DNA of 38,862 nt from Ignavibacteriales bacterium (GTDB taxonomy: Bacteria; Bacteroidota; Ignavibacteria; UBA10030). Positions 23,721 to 31,522 of the stretch are shown here, piece after piece (the stretch's first letter is position 1; each line of letters opens with the position of its first letter). The stretch is taken from assembly GCA_016192345.1 (NCBI GenBank), contig JACPUH010000050.1:1-38862 (forward strand), in the 5' to 3' direction. The notes below the pieces were generated by a model. The model searched no databases. It saw nothing but the letters and a program-made list of their open reading frames with translations, and was not told the origin of the DNA. Both the position numbers and the translations under genes were made by a program.

Positions 23721-25616
23721 ATGCGGAAACCCCACCTGATTCATTCCTTGTTGTTCATCGGTGTACTCTGTGTTTCTTTATTCTCCCCTGCACTTGCCCA
23801 AACAGCAGAGATCGTCAAGTCCCGCTACACAAAATCGGAGCATATGATCCTGATGCGGGACGGGGTAAAGCTTTTCACGGTAATCTACGCGCCGAAAGAT
23901 CGGTCGCAAAAGTACCCAATCCTGCTGAACAGAACCCCCTACAGCGTCGGCCCGTACGGTCCGGACAGATACAAGACCGATGTTGGTCCTTCACTGCATT
24001 TTCAGGATGAAGGATACATTTTCGTCTATCAGGATGTGCGCGGGAAATTTCAATCGGAGGGAACGTTTGAATTCATGCGCCCTTACATCCCAAAGAAGCA
24101 ATCGAACAAGGATGTTGACGAGAGCAGCGATACGTATGACACCATCGAGTGGTTGTTGAAGAGCGTTTCAAATCACAATGGAAAAGTCGGGGTCTGGGGA
24201 ATATCGTATCCCGGGTTCCAGGCTGCGATGGCCGCGATCGATGCACACCCGAACCTCGTCGCCGTGTCGCCGCAGGCCCCCATGACCGACATTTTTATCG
24301 GGGATGACTTCCACCACAACGGGGCCTTTTTCCTCACCCATGCATTTCGCTGGCTGGCGGGAAGCGCCCCCGCCCGCACGAACCGGAACGCGATTACACG
24401 GCGCCCGTCTGCATTTGATTACGGAACGCCGGATGGGGTTGAATTTTTTCTGCGGATGGGTCCTCTGCCGAATGCGGACAAGCTTTACTTCAAGGGAGCC
24501 GTGCCGGTCTGGAACGAATTCATGCAGCATGGAACCTACGACGATTACTGGAAGTCACGCGACGTGATCCGGCATCTCAAGAACATCAAACCCGCGGTCA
24601 TGACGGTCGCCGGATGGTTTGATTCGGAGGATAAGTACGGAGCGGCGCATCTCTATGGGCAAATCGAGCGATCAAATCCCGGCATCAAGAATATTATCGT
24701 CTGGGGTCCCTGGCACCATGGCGGCTGGGCGCGGGTCGACGGTGATACGCTCGGCCATATCCGTTTTGGCCAGAAGACAAGCCTGTACTACCGCGAACAT
24801 ATCGAACTCCCTTTCTTTAATTACTATCTGAAGGGAAAGGGAGACATGAAGCTTCCCGAGGCAACGGCGTTTATGACCGGGGCGAACGAATGGAAAACAT
24901 TTGACGCGTGGCCTCCGAAGGAAGCTCAGCCGACCAACCTTTACTTTCAGAGCAACGGCAAACTCTCCTTCCAAGCCCCCTCCGATCAAGCCTCGACTGC
25001 GTTTGACGAGTATGTGAGCGACCCGGGGAAGCCGGTCCCTTTCACTGCCGCAATTACTGCAGCTATGGGACATACCTACATGGTGGAGGACCAGCGCTTC
25101 GCCTGGACCCGTCCCGATGTGCTCGTTTATCAAACCGACGTGTTACAGGAGGATGTGACGATCGCGGGGCCGGTGACGGTGGAGTTGTATGGTTCAACCT
25201 CGGGCACGGACTGTGACTGGGTAGTGAAACTGATCGACGTCCATCCGGGAACGTACCCCGGCCCGAACCCCAATCCTCCCGGTGTGCAGATGGGGGGATT
25301 CCAGATGAAACTGGTCAGCGATGTGATGCGGGCAAAGTTCCGAAACAGTTTCGAACAACCAGAAGCGCTGGAACCCAACAAGCCAACGAAGATCGTGTTC
25401 GATCTCTCGGACAAGCTCCATCGTTTCCGGAAGGGGCACAAGATCATGGTGCAGGTCCAGAGCACATGGTTTCCGCTCGTGGACCGTAACCCGGGCCGGT
25501 TCGTGGATATCTATCACGCGAAGGAAAGCGACTATCAAAAAACGACCCAGCGTGTGTACCGATCTGCCTCACTGCCGTCGCATTTGACGTTGCGGTTGTT
25601 GAAGTCCAACGAATGA
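23721..25616 (+). CDS. secreted CocE/NonD-family (peptidase S15-type) hydrolase
   Basis: The start at ATG 23721 follows GGAGG and opens a signal peptide (HSLLFIGVLCVSLFSPALAQ), giving 631 residues. The frame is open 75 bp further upstream without an export signal. The alpha/beta-hydrolase core shows the opening motif MRDGVKLFTVIYAPKD, the oxyanion/DVRGKF region and nucleophile Ser162 in GVWGISYPGFQA. An acid region follows (TVAGWFDSEDKYGA), and His in WGPWHHGGWARVDGD. The C-terminal jelly-roll-like domain (VTIAGPVTVELYGSTSGTDC ... MVQVQSTWFPLVDRNPGRF) is typical of the family. Members cleave X-Pro dipeptides, acyl esters or amide/beta-lactam side chains, so the substrate is open. It stands alone with its own promoter. 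Confidence 0.93.
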   Translation: MRKPHLIHSLLFIGVLCVSLFSPALAQTAEIVKSRYTKSEHMILMRDGVKLFTVIYAPKDRSQKYPILLNRTPYSVGPYGPDRYKTDVGPSLHFQDEGYIFVYQDVRGKFQSEGTFEFMRPYIPKKQSNKDVDESSDTYDTIEWLLKSVSNHNGKVGVWGISYPGFQAAMAAIDAHPNLVAVSPQAPMTDIFIGDDFHHNGAFFLTHAFRWLAGSAPARTNRNAITRRPSAFDYGTPDGVEFFLRMGPLPNADKLYFKGAVPVWNEFMQHGTYDDYWKSRDVIRHLKNIKPAVMTVAGWFDSEDKYGAAHLYGQIERSNPGIKNIIVWGPWHHGGWARVDGDTLGHIRFGQKTSLYYREHIELPFFNYYLKGKGDMKLPEATAFMTGANEWKTFDAWPPKEAQPTNLYFQSNGKLSFQAPSDQASTAFDEYVSDPGKPVPFTAAITAAMGHTYMVEDQRFAWTRPDVLVYQTDVLQEDVTIAGPVTVELYGSTSGTDCDWVVKLIDVHPGTYPGPNPNPPGVQMGGFQMKLVSDVMRAKFRNSFEQPEALEPNKPTKIVFDLSDKLHRFRKGHKIMVQVQSTWFPLVDRNPGRFVDIYHAKESDYQKTTQRVYRSASLPSHLTLRLLKSNE

Positions 25617-25744
25617 ACTTCCCCGAAGTACGGAGGACCTGACGAAACAGCCTTTGCCTCCGTCCCCGTATCTCCTCCATCGACACTTTGTTGAAACCCT
25701 CGGCATTCTTGGAATATGCGGATGAATGCCGAGCGTGTTTCCCG

Positions 25745-25773
25745 TTGGAATGTTCCCCTTTTTTGTCTACCTT
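25745..25773 (+). promoter_or_regulatory. sigma-70-type promoter of the SDR-CPBP pair
   Basis: TTGGAA (25745-25750), a 17-bp spacer and TACCTT (25768-25773), 36 bp before ATG 25810. The spacer (TGTTCCCCTTTTTTGTC) resembles that of the promoter at 23642. Confidence 0.45.
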
Positions 25774-25809
25774 TTTCCGTTCATCCCCTCTCCACCGTAC
25801 TGCTGATTT

Positions 25810-26823
25810 ATGAAACAACCGACAACCGTTTTTGTCACCGGATCCACGGGGTTTATCGGCACCAAACTGGTCAATGAACTGGTCCGGAAGGGACATACCG
25901 TCCACGCCCTGACGCGGGGAACGAGCAACAAAGAAGGACTCTCCCACGAACGCATCAAGCTCGTGACCGGCGACATTACGGACCGCGCTTCGCTCAAACG
26001 CGGGATGGCAGGCTGTTCCCAGGTGTATCACCTTGCCGCGTACGCGAAAAACTGGGCCCGCGACAAGCAGGTGTTCTTCGATCAGAATGTCGATGGGATG
26101 GTGAATGTGTTCGAGGCGGCAAAGGAATCCGATATCGAACGCGTCGTCTTCACCTCCACCATTGTCACATTCGGACCGACCCCACCCGGGGTGACCGGCA
26201 ACGAGGACATGCCCCGGATCACCGGGCGTTACTACACGGAGTACGAGGAAAGCAAAGCCGTCGCCGAACAAAAAGCCCTGATGTACGCCTCCAGGGGATT
26301 CCCGGTGGTCATCGTCAATCCCACCCGTGTCTACGGCCCCGGCAAGCTCACCGAAGGAAACTCTGTCAGTCTGATGATCGACATGTACGACCGGGGGAAA
26401 GTGCCCGTGCTGCTGAACGGCGGCGTCAACATCGGCAACTACGTTCACGTGGATGACCTGGTCCGGGGACATATCCTGGCCATGGAGAAGGGTATGATTG
26501 GAGAACGTTATATCCTTGGGGGGGAAAATTCCTCCCTCAAACACCTCTTTACTCTCGTTAATGAAATCAGCGGCAAGCGCCATTTCCAGACGAACCTCCC
26601 CCCGAAGATCGCGTACCTCTATGCGGGGTTTGAGCGCCGGAAAGCGGAGTGGCTCGGAATGTATCCCCAGATCACTCCGGGGTGGGTGGAAACATTCCTC
26701 CAGGACTGGGTATACTCCTGCGGCAAGGCCGAACGGCAACTCGGCTATACCATCACCCCTTTTAAGGAGGGGATTCGCATGACCTACGAATGGCTCATGG
26801 AACAAAGAAGGAAGAAAAAGTGA
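25810..26823 (+). CDS. NAD(P)-dependent epimerase/dehydratase (extended SDR family)
   Basis: The 337-residue protein has a Rossmann start TVFVTGSTGFIGTKL (the TGxxGxxG NAD(P) motif), DITDRAS, VYHLAAYAKNW, the catalytic TST (VFTSTIVTFGP) and a YEESK active-site Tyr-Lys. The substrate-side segment is VVIVNPTRVYGPG. It resembles dihydroflavonol-reductase/HpnA-like SDRs that act on sugars or lipid-linked substrates. The exact substrate is not evident. The stop overlaps the GTG of the next gene by four bases, so the SDR and CPBP genes are translated together. It is probably cytosolic or membrane-associated, with no signal peptide. Confidence 0.93.
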   Translation: MKQPTTVFVTGSTGFIGTKLVNELVRKGHTVHALTRGTSNKEGLSHERIKLVTGDITDRASLKRGMAGCSQVYHLAAYAKNWARDKQVFFDQNVDGMVNVFEAAKESDIERVVFTSTIVTFGPTPPGVTGNEDMPRITGRYYTEYEESKAVAEQKALMYASRGFPVVIVNPTRVYGPGKLTEGNSVSLMIDMYDRGKVPVLLNGGVNIGNYVHVDDLVRGHILAMEKGMIGERYILGGENSSLKHLFTLVNEISGKRHFQTNLPPKIAYLYAGFERRKAEWLGMYPQITPGWVETFLQDWVYSCGKAERQLGYTITPFKEGIRMTYEWLMEQRRKKK

Positions 26824-27551
26824 AGGACACGGGTCGGTTTGAGCAATCTCTTTCCCTCAGCGGACTCTTCAGCGGCGACGCACGGAAGCCGACGATCATT
26901 CTGCTGTTAACTCCCCTCATCCTTACAACGTTCAAGTACTACGGGAGCAAATCGTTTTATCTCCAGGAGCTTTCCGGTCGCCTGGTGTGGTTTGGAAGCG
27001 TGGAGACCACCGGGGCTCTGTACGCGTTCCTCTCCTCATTCTTGCTCCTCGGGGTCATCCCCGCGCTTATCGTAAAGTTCGTCTTTCACGAGTCGCTGGC
27101 GTCTTATGGCGTCCGGGTCGGCGATTGGGCGTTCGGACTCAAAGCCCTTTTAATTTTGACTCCCATCTTCATCATCGCAACCTATCCTTCATCAAAGATG
27201 CTGGATTTTCTTGCGGAATATCCGCTGAACAAGGAAGCCGGCGTTTCGGCCGCAACGTTCCTTCATCATGCGCTCACGTACCTGTTGTTCTATCTCGGGT
27301 GGGAATTTTTCTTCCGCGGGTTTATGCAGTTCGGACTGCGGCAGTCGTTGGGGGATTGGAATGCCATTCTCGTGCAAACGGCTCTCTCCTGCATCCTGCA
27401 TATCGGCAAACCGAGCGGGGAGATTTACAGTTCGATTCTCGGAGCCCTCTTGTGGGGCATCCTGGTGTTTCGCACACGATCGATTCTCTACGCCCTGTTG
27501 CTCCACTGGTTGCTCGGCGTATCGCTCGATTTCTTCATCAGCTTCATGTAA
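26820..27551 (+). CDS. CPBP-family intramembrane protease homologue
   Basis: I prefer GTG 26820 (243 residues). It has GAAGGA upstream and a GTGA overlap with the SDR stop; ATG 26790 would overlap that gene by 34 bp. There are about six to seven hydrophobic helices. The CPBP motifs are YLGWEFFFRGFMQFG (first motif; the first Glu of EExxxR is Trp here, while the second Glu and Arg remain), ILHIGKPSGE (His motif) and HWLLGVSLDFF (third motif). Family members cleave or modify membrane substrates such as prenylated proteins. The Trp replacement could reduce activity. It is an inner-membrane protein. Confidence 0.86.
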   Translation: MKDTGRFEQSLSLSGLFSGDARKPTIILLLTPLILTTFKYYGSKSFYLQELSGRLVWFGSVETTGALYAFLSSFLLLGVIPALIVKFVFHESLASYGVRVGDWAFGLKALLILTPIFIIATYPSSKMLDFLAEYPLNKEAGVSAATFLHHALTYLLFYLGWEFFFRGFMQFGLRQSLGDWNAILVQTALSCILHIGKPSGEIYSSILGALLWGILVFRTRSILYALLLHWLLGVSLDFFISFM

Positions 27552-27570
27552 AGACCGGGAACCGATGATC

Positions 27571-27595
27571 CACGAAGGACACGAAGAACACGAAG
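27571..27595. repeat. three CACGAAG words at 9-nt spacing
   Basis: CACGAAG begins at 27571, 27580 and 27589 in the spacer between the CPBP and PAP2 genes. The same word array, with an inverted partner, lies at 4112-4214. Confidence 0.6.
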
Positions 27596-27635
27596 GATTT
27601 TCTTTGTTTGTCCCACCACGTTCCTTTTACGCTCT

Positions 27636-28574
27636 ATGACCTCAAAAACGCTTTCGATCGGAAACATTCACCTTCGTGCCACCGATGGCCTGATTCTCGC
27701 GACGCTGCTCTTCTTCAGCACGCTCGCCCTTCTCTTCTTCGCAAGTGTCGGGGCATGGTGGCTGCTGATCCTGAAGAACATCGGGGTGGCGGCCGTATAC
27801 CTGCTGGTCATCTATTTTTCCCAGAGGGTGAATCACAAGTTCTGGAAATTCTTCCTCCGCGTCGCCGCCGTGACTCTGACGTACGCGTATCTCTTCGGGG
27901 CCGTGGATAAGCTGCAACTTATTCTGCACGGTCGGTGGCTGGATGAATATGTGCTGGACATGGAGCAATGGCTTTTCGGCGTGCAGCCGACGTTATGGGT
28001 CCAGAGGTATACGACGCCGGCATTAACGGAATGGATGATGTTTTCGTATGTCGTGTACGTCCCGCTCTACCCCGTTCTCTGCGGCGTGATTTATTACCTG
28101 CGGGGGGAGGTGCCGATGGAGGAGTATTTCTTCGCCCTCGGACTGACCAACATTTTGTGCGACATCGGTTTCATCCTGTTCCCCGTGGCAGGGCCGCTGC
28201 CGACGATCGGCGACCTGTATACGGTCCCTCTCGACGGGTATGTCTGGACCTACCTCGGAGAGCTGATGCGCTCCCAGCTCCACTACATCGGCGGGACAAT
28301 CCCGAGTCCCCATGCCGCGGCTGCGACCGTCATGTGGATGATGACCTATAAATACATCCGCCCGGCGTTTTACTGGCTTGCCCCGGTGATCATTACGCTC
28401 TATCTTTCCACATTCTACGGACGGTACCATTACGTCACCGATGCAGTGGTCGGCGTTGCCGCTGCATTTCTGGCGTTGGCCCTCGTCCCCTCTCTTGTAA
28501 CGTTGTGGGACCGCATTGCCAACGGCACTCCTCCAAACGAAAACCCGGCAACGGCATCCCTCCAGGGAAAGTGA
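27636..28574 (+). CDS. PAP2-superfamily membrane phosphatase/phosphotransferase
   Basis: The 312-residue protein has about eight hydrophobic helices. The PAP2 motifs are GGTIPSPHAAAATV (C2, His general acid) and STFYGRYHYVTDAVVG (C3, with catalytic His and Asp). The N-terminal helices and the VAGPLPT turn fit the inositolphosphotransferase/lipid-phosphatase branch of the family (AUR1-like), which works on lipid head groups at the membrane. The C1 motif is not clear. It is followed six bases later by the Yip1 gene, and preceded by the SDR and CPBP genes. This suggests a membrane-lipid function, which is inference. Confidence 0.88.
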   Translation: MTSKTLSIGNIHLRATDGLILATLLFFSTLALLFFASVGAWWLLILKNIGVAAVYLLVIYFSQRVNHKFWKFFLRVAAVTLTYAYLFGAVDKLQLILHGRWLDEYVLDMEQWLFGVQPTLWVQRYTTPALTEWMMFSYVVYVPLYPVLCGVIYYLRGEVPMEEYFFALGLTNILCDIGFILFPVAGPLPTIGDLYTVPLDGYVWTYLGELMRSQLHYIGGTIPSPHAAAATVMWMMTYKYIRPAFYWLAPVIITLYLSTFYGRYHYVTDAVVGVAAAFLALALVPSLVTLWDRIANGTPPNENPATASLQGK

Positions 28575-28580
28575 TCTCCT

Positions 28581-29162
28581 ATGACAGCCTTCTTTCAGCG
28601 GTTCATGCTCGTGTTGACCGACCCCGATGGATCGACCTACGACCTTTACAACTCCCCTCAGATCGGCGATGCTTTTCTCATGGTTTCCCTCTATGCGGGC
28701 CTCTCGGCGCTCAATTCGTTTATCTCGGCCATCGATATCACCGGGGCCTTTAGCGTCGGTTTCATTGCCGTGGTAGGATCGGGGCTCATCGTCTATCTAA
28801 CATGGATCTTCCTGACCATCATGTTTCGCCTCCTTGGAACGATGCTGGGAGGAAAGGGAGAACTTCCGAATGCCCTTGGGTTTGTGGGGCTTGCGGCCGC
28901 GCCATTGGTGGTAACGACGTTTCTTTCGATCCTCGTCACCGTGGGAGGCATTCTCTTCATGGAGGAAGACCCCGGCGAGATCCTGCCGATGGTCCGGTTG
29001 GGATTAACGTTGGTGGGAATGGCCTGGGGGTGGCCGGGGGTGTTGTGTTATTTCGGGATGAAGAATTCCGAGAAGCTGGATCCCCTCAAAGCCATTGTGG
29101 CAACGATGATTCTCTTCTTCGGCTTTGCGGCATTTGAAATTTTCAGCTCAAAGCTGTTTTGA
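28581..29162 (+). CDS. Yip1-domain multipass membrane protein
   Basis: The 193-residue protein begins 6 bp after the PAP2 stop, so it is probably cotranscribed. A soluble N-terminus (FFQRFMLVLTDPDGSTYDLY) leads to about five membrane helices. The segment LLGTMLGGKGELPNALGFVG followed by APLVV matches the central part of bacterial Yip1-family proteins. The role of these proteins in bacteria is not established. The gene's last 20 bases overlap the 3' end of the convergent gene 29143-29403. Confidence 0.8.
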   Translation: MTAFFQRFMLVLTDPDGSTYDLYNSPQIGDAFLMVSLYAGLSALNSFISAIDITGAFSVGFIAVVGSGLIVYLTWIFLTIMFRLLGTMLGGKGELPNALGFVGLAAAPLVVTTFLSILVTVGGILFMEEDPGEILPMVRLGLTLVGMAWGWPGVLCYFGMKNSEKLDPLKAIVATMILFFGFAAFEIFSSKLF

Positions 29163-29403
29163 CTTCGGGGTAATCCAACCTGCTCACCATCGCAGCAGCC
29201 TCATCCCCGTAAAGCCAGCGGATGAGTTCCCTCTTGAAATCCTCCTCGGAAGCCCCGGGGAACCGTTTTCGGACAGCATATTCCGCCATGGCTCGACCCG
29301 CATCCATCAACGAAAAGCCTCTCTTCAGCCGTTCCTCGGGGGACAACTCCTGATACCGGCGATGCCATTCTGCCAACATTTCCGGTGACGTGTCGTTCTT
29401 CAT
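29143..29403 (-). CDS. small protein paired with a nucleotidyltransferase
   Basis: The start at ATG 29403 overlaps the stop of the nucleotidyltransferase gene as ATGA, giving 86 residues. The frame is open 45 bp further but that part lies inside the upstream gene. The protein is charged and helical (SPEMLAEWHRRYQELSPEER ... GRAMAEYAVRKRFPGASEED), with a short motif WLYGDE near the end. No membrane segment is seen. The family is unnamed. Translational coupling suggests it acts with the upstream protein, possibly as the partner of a toxin-antitoxin-like pair, which is inference. Confidence 0.75.
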   Translation of the reverse strand: MKNDTSPEMLAEWHRRYQELSPEERLKRGFSLMDAGRAMAEYAVRKRFPGASEEDFKRELIRWLYGDEAAAMVSRLDYPEVKTALS

Positions 29404-29945
29404 AACAGCTCCTTCATCAGTTCCCCAATCTGTAGCCGACCCGCCCATTCTGAACAGTAGCTCACATCCAGTCGTGTTCGATTCGCAAGGACCAGGCGGC
29501 GAACATCTTCCCTCTGAAGCTCCGAGCCCCCTTCTTTATGCCACAAAAACTTTTGGAGGACAAGATCCTCGAGGGAAATGAACCAAAACTCCCTCCCCTC
29601 AAAAGTCTCTTTTGTTCGTCGAGCAAAGGCGCTGCGTGAAAAATCATCCGTTTTCAAAATGATGAGATCGAACTTGATGACGGATGTCTGGTGAATGATG
29701 TTCACCATGCCGATACCGCCAAACGCATCGTCCACCGCTTCTTTGGAGATGTAAAAGTCTCTTTGGAACAGGTTCAGCAACTCTTCCGAGCGACCTTGAT
29801 CTACCTGAATCACAATATCAACGTCATTGGTGGCACGTGGCTGCGCATAGAGATTCGCAGCCGTCGAACCGCTGATCATATACGGAATGCGTGCGCCATC
29901 CAGCCGCGCACAGACGATCTTCAATGATTCGAGAAACGATATCAT
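29400..29945 (-). CDS. nucleotidyltransferase-fold protein (AbiEii/DUF6036-like)
   Basis: The 181-residue protein has the Pol-beta-type nucleotidyltransferase core: YMISGSTAANLYAQPRATND followed by VDIVI (GS plus the DxD-like metal site), and a third acidic strand VIKFDLIIL. The C-terminal helical part contains ISLEDLVLQKFLWHKEG and REDVRRLV, common in the AbiEii/DUF6036 group of antitoxin/toxin-like NTases. Such proteins transfer nucleotides to RNA or protein targets in some systems. The target here is unknown. It is coupled to the 86-residue gene downstream and separated from argH by only 17 bp. Confidence 0.85.
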   Translation of the reverse strand: MISFLESLKIVCARLDGARIPYMISGSTAANLYAQPRATNDVDIVIQVDQGRSEELLNLFQRDFYISKEAVDDAFGGIGMVNIIHQTSVIKFDLIILKTDDFSRSAFARRTKETFEGREFWFISLEDLVLQKFLWHKEGGSELQREDVRRLVLANRTRLDVSYCSEWAGRLQIGELMKELL

Positions 29946-29962
29946 AGATGAGCCGGATGCTA

Positions 29963-31357
29963 TTACAACGCCCTTCTTCCCTTCAATACTCTTGTCCAGT
30001 GAACGATCTGCTTCTTCACCTCATTCGGTGATGTGCTGCCGGCGGATTGCTTCTGCTCCACGCTCTTGTGCGGCAGCATGTAATCGAAGATATCCGGATC
30101 GAACTCCCGGGAAAAGGTATGGAGGGTTTCGATATCGAGGTTGCCGAGATACATCCGGTGGTCGATGCAGTGGGAGACGATCTTCCCTGTGATCGCGTGC
30201 GCATCCCGGAACGGGACGCCTTTCCGTACGAGATAGTCGGCGATTTCCGTCGCCGTCAGGAAGTCGTTCCGCAACTCCTCCTCCATCCGCTGGCGATCGA
30301 ACTTTGTGTGGATGAGGATATGGGAGACGATAAAAAGGCATTGCCGCGTCGTGCTGACCACATCGAACATCGGCATTTTATCCTCCTGCATATCACGGTT
30401 GTACGCGAGCGGAAGCGCCTTCAGGATCGTGAGCAGATTGACGAGCGCCCCATACACGCGCCCCGTTTTCCCCCGGACGAGCTCCGCCATGTCGGGATTC
30501 TTCTTCTGCGGCATGATGCTGCTGCCGGTCGTGTAGGCGTCGCTGATCTGCACGAAACCAAACTCCTTGCTCGACCAGAGCACCATCTCCTCCGCCAGCC
30601 GGCTCAGGTGCATCATGATCAGGCTGCAGGCGGAGACAAATTCGATCAGATAATCCCGGTCGCTGACCGCGTCGATGCTGTTCTCAACGATCCCGTCGAA
30701 GTGGAGCTTCCTGGCGACCTTGTGGCGGTCGATGGGGAAAGAGGTCCCTGCAAGAGCCGCCGCACCGAGCGGTGACTTGTTCATCCGCTTGAGGCAGTCG
30801 TTCAACCGATCGTAATCACGCTCCAGCATGGAAATATAGGCCAGAAGGTGATGCGACACCATGATGGGTTGCGCACGCTGGAGGTGGGTATAGCCCGGCA
30901 TCAGCGCGCCGAAATGTTTTTCCGCTTTATACAGGAGGACCCGCTGGAGCTGGGCAAGGAGTTTTCCGATCTCCTTGACCGCGGTGCGGAGATACAACCG
31001 TTCGTCAAGCGCCACCTGGTCGTTCCGGCTGCGACCCGTGTGCAGTTTCCCGCCGATCGCCCCCACTTTTTGGATCAAACGTTGTTCGATGGCCAGGTGC
31101 ACATCCTCATACTCGTCCCCGAGCTTGAGCTTTCCCGTTTCTATTTCCTTCTGAATGACCTTGAGAGCGGTCCGGATGCGACGCCCCTCCGCCGCCGTCA
31201 GGATACGTGTGGCCGAAAGCATCTCGACGTGCGCAATGCTGCCGGCGATATCTTCCTGATAGAGTTGCTTATCAAGATCGATGGAAGAAGAAAAGCTGAG
31301 TGCGATGGCTGAGAGGGGTTCTTTAAACCGCCCGCTCCAGAGTGCTTGATGGGACAT
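29963..31357 (-). CDS. argH: argininosuccinate lyase
   Basis: From ATG 31357 it has 464 residues, the usual length. The frame is open 111 bp further upstream but that part is not family-like. It starts SHQALWSGRFKEP. Family landmarks are GGKLHTGRSRNDQVALDERL, MPGYTHLQRAQPI, GAAALAGTSFPIDR and the signature GSSIMPQKKNPD with the catalytic-loop serine. It cleaves argininosuccinate to arginine and fumarate, the last step of the pathway, as a cytosolic tetramer. It is separated from argG by the amidase gene and a terminator, so it is not simply the last gene of the main arg transcript. Confidence 0.97.
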   Translation of the reverse strand: MSHQALWSGRFKEPLSAIALSFSSSIDLDKQLYQEDIAGSIAHVEMLSATRILTAAEGRRIRTALKVIQKEIETGKLKLGDEYEDVHLAIEQRLIQKVGAIGGKLHTGRSRNDQVALDERLYLRTAVKEIGKLLAQLQRVLLYKAEKHFGALMPGYTHLQRAQPIMVSHHLLAYISMLERDYDRLNDCLKRMNKSPLGAAALAGTSFPIDRHKVARKLHFDGIVENSIDAVSDRDYLIEFVSACSLIMMHLSRLAEEMVLWSSKEFGFVQISDAYTTGSSIMPQKKNPDMAELVRGKTGRVYGALVNLLTILKALPLAYNRDMQEDKMPMFDVVSTTRQCLFIVSHILIHTKFDRQRMEEELRNDFLTATEIADYLVRKGVPFRDAHAITGKIVSHCIDHRMYLGNLDIETLHTFSREFDPDIFDYMLPHKSVEQKQSAGSTSPNEVKKQIVHWTRVLKGRRAL

Positions 31358-31522
31358 GGTGATCGAAGGCCGTTGTGGTCGGTGATGTGAAATGAATTGG
31401 GAACCAAGATAGGAAAAATTGAAGCGGGGAGCAACGGGGCCTTGAGAATGCTCGGAGAGGGGACGCATCGGCGCAACGGGGAGGGTGAGACAATTGATCC
31501 TATTCCCCGGTCATGAATTATT

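Noticed and set aside
25444..26805. Long minus-strand reading frame opposite the SDR gene
   Set aside because: It is antisense to a gene with clear NAD-binding and active-site motifs, and its product is His/Gly/Asp-rich with no recognisable domain.
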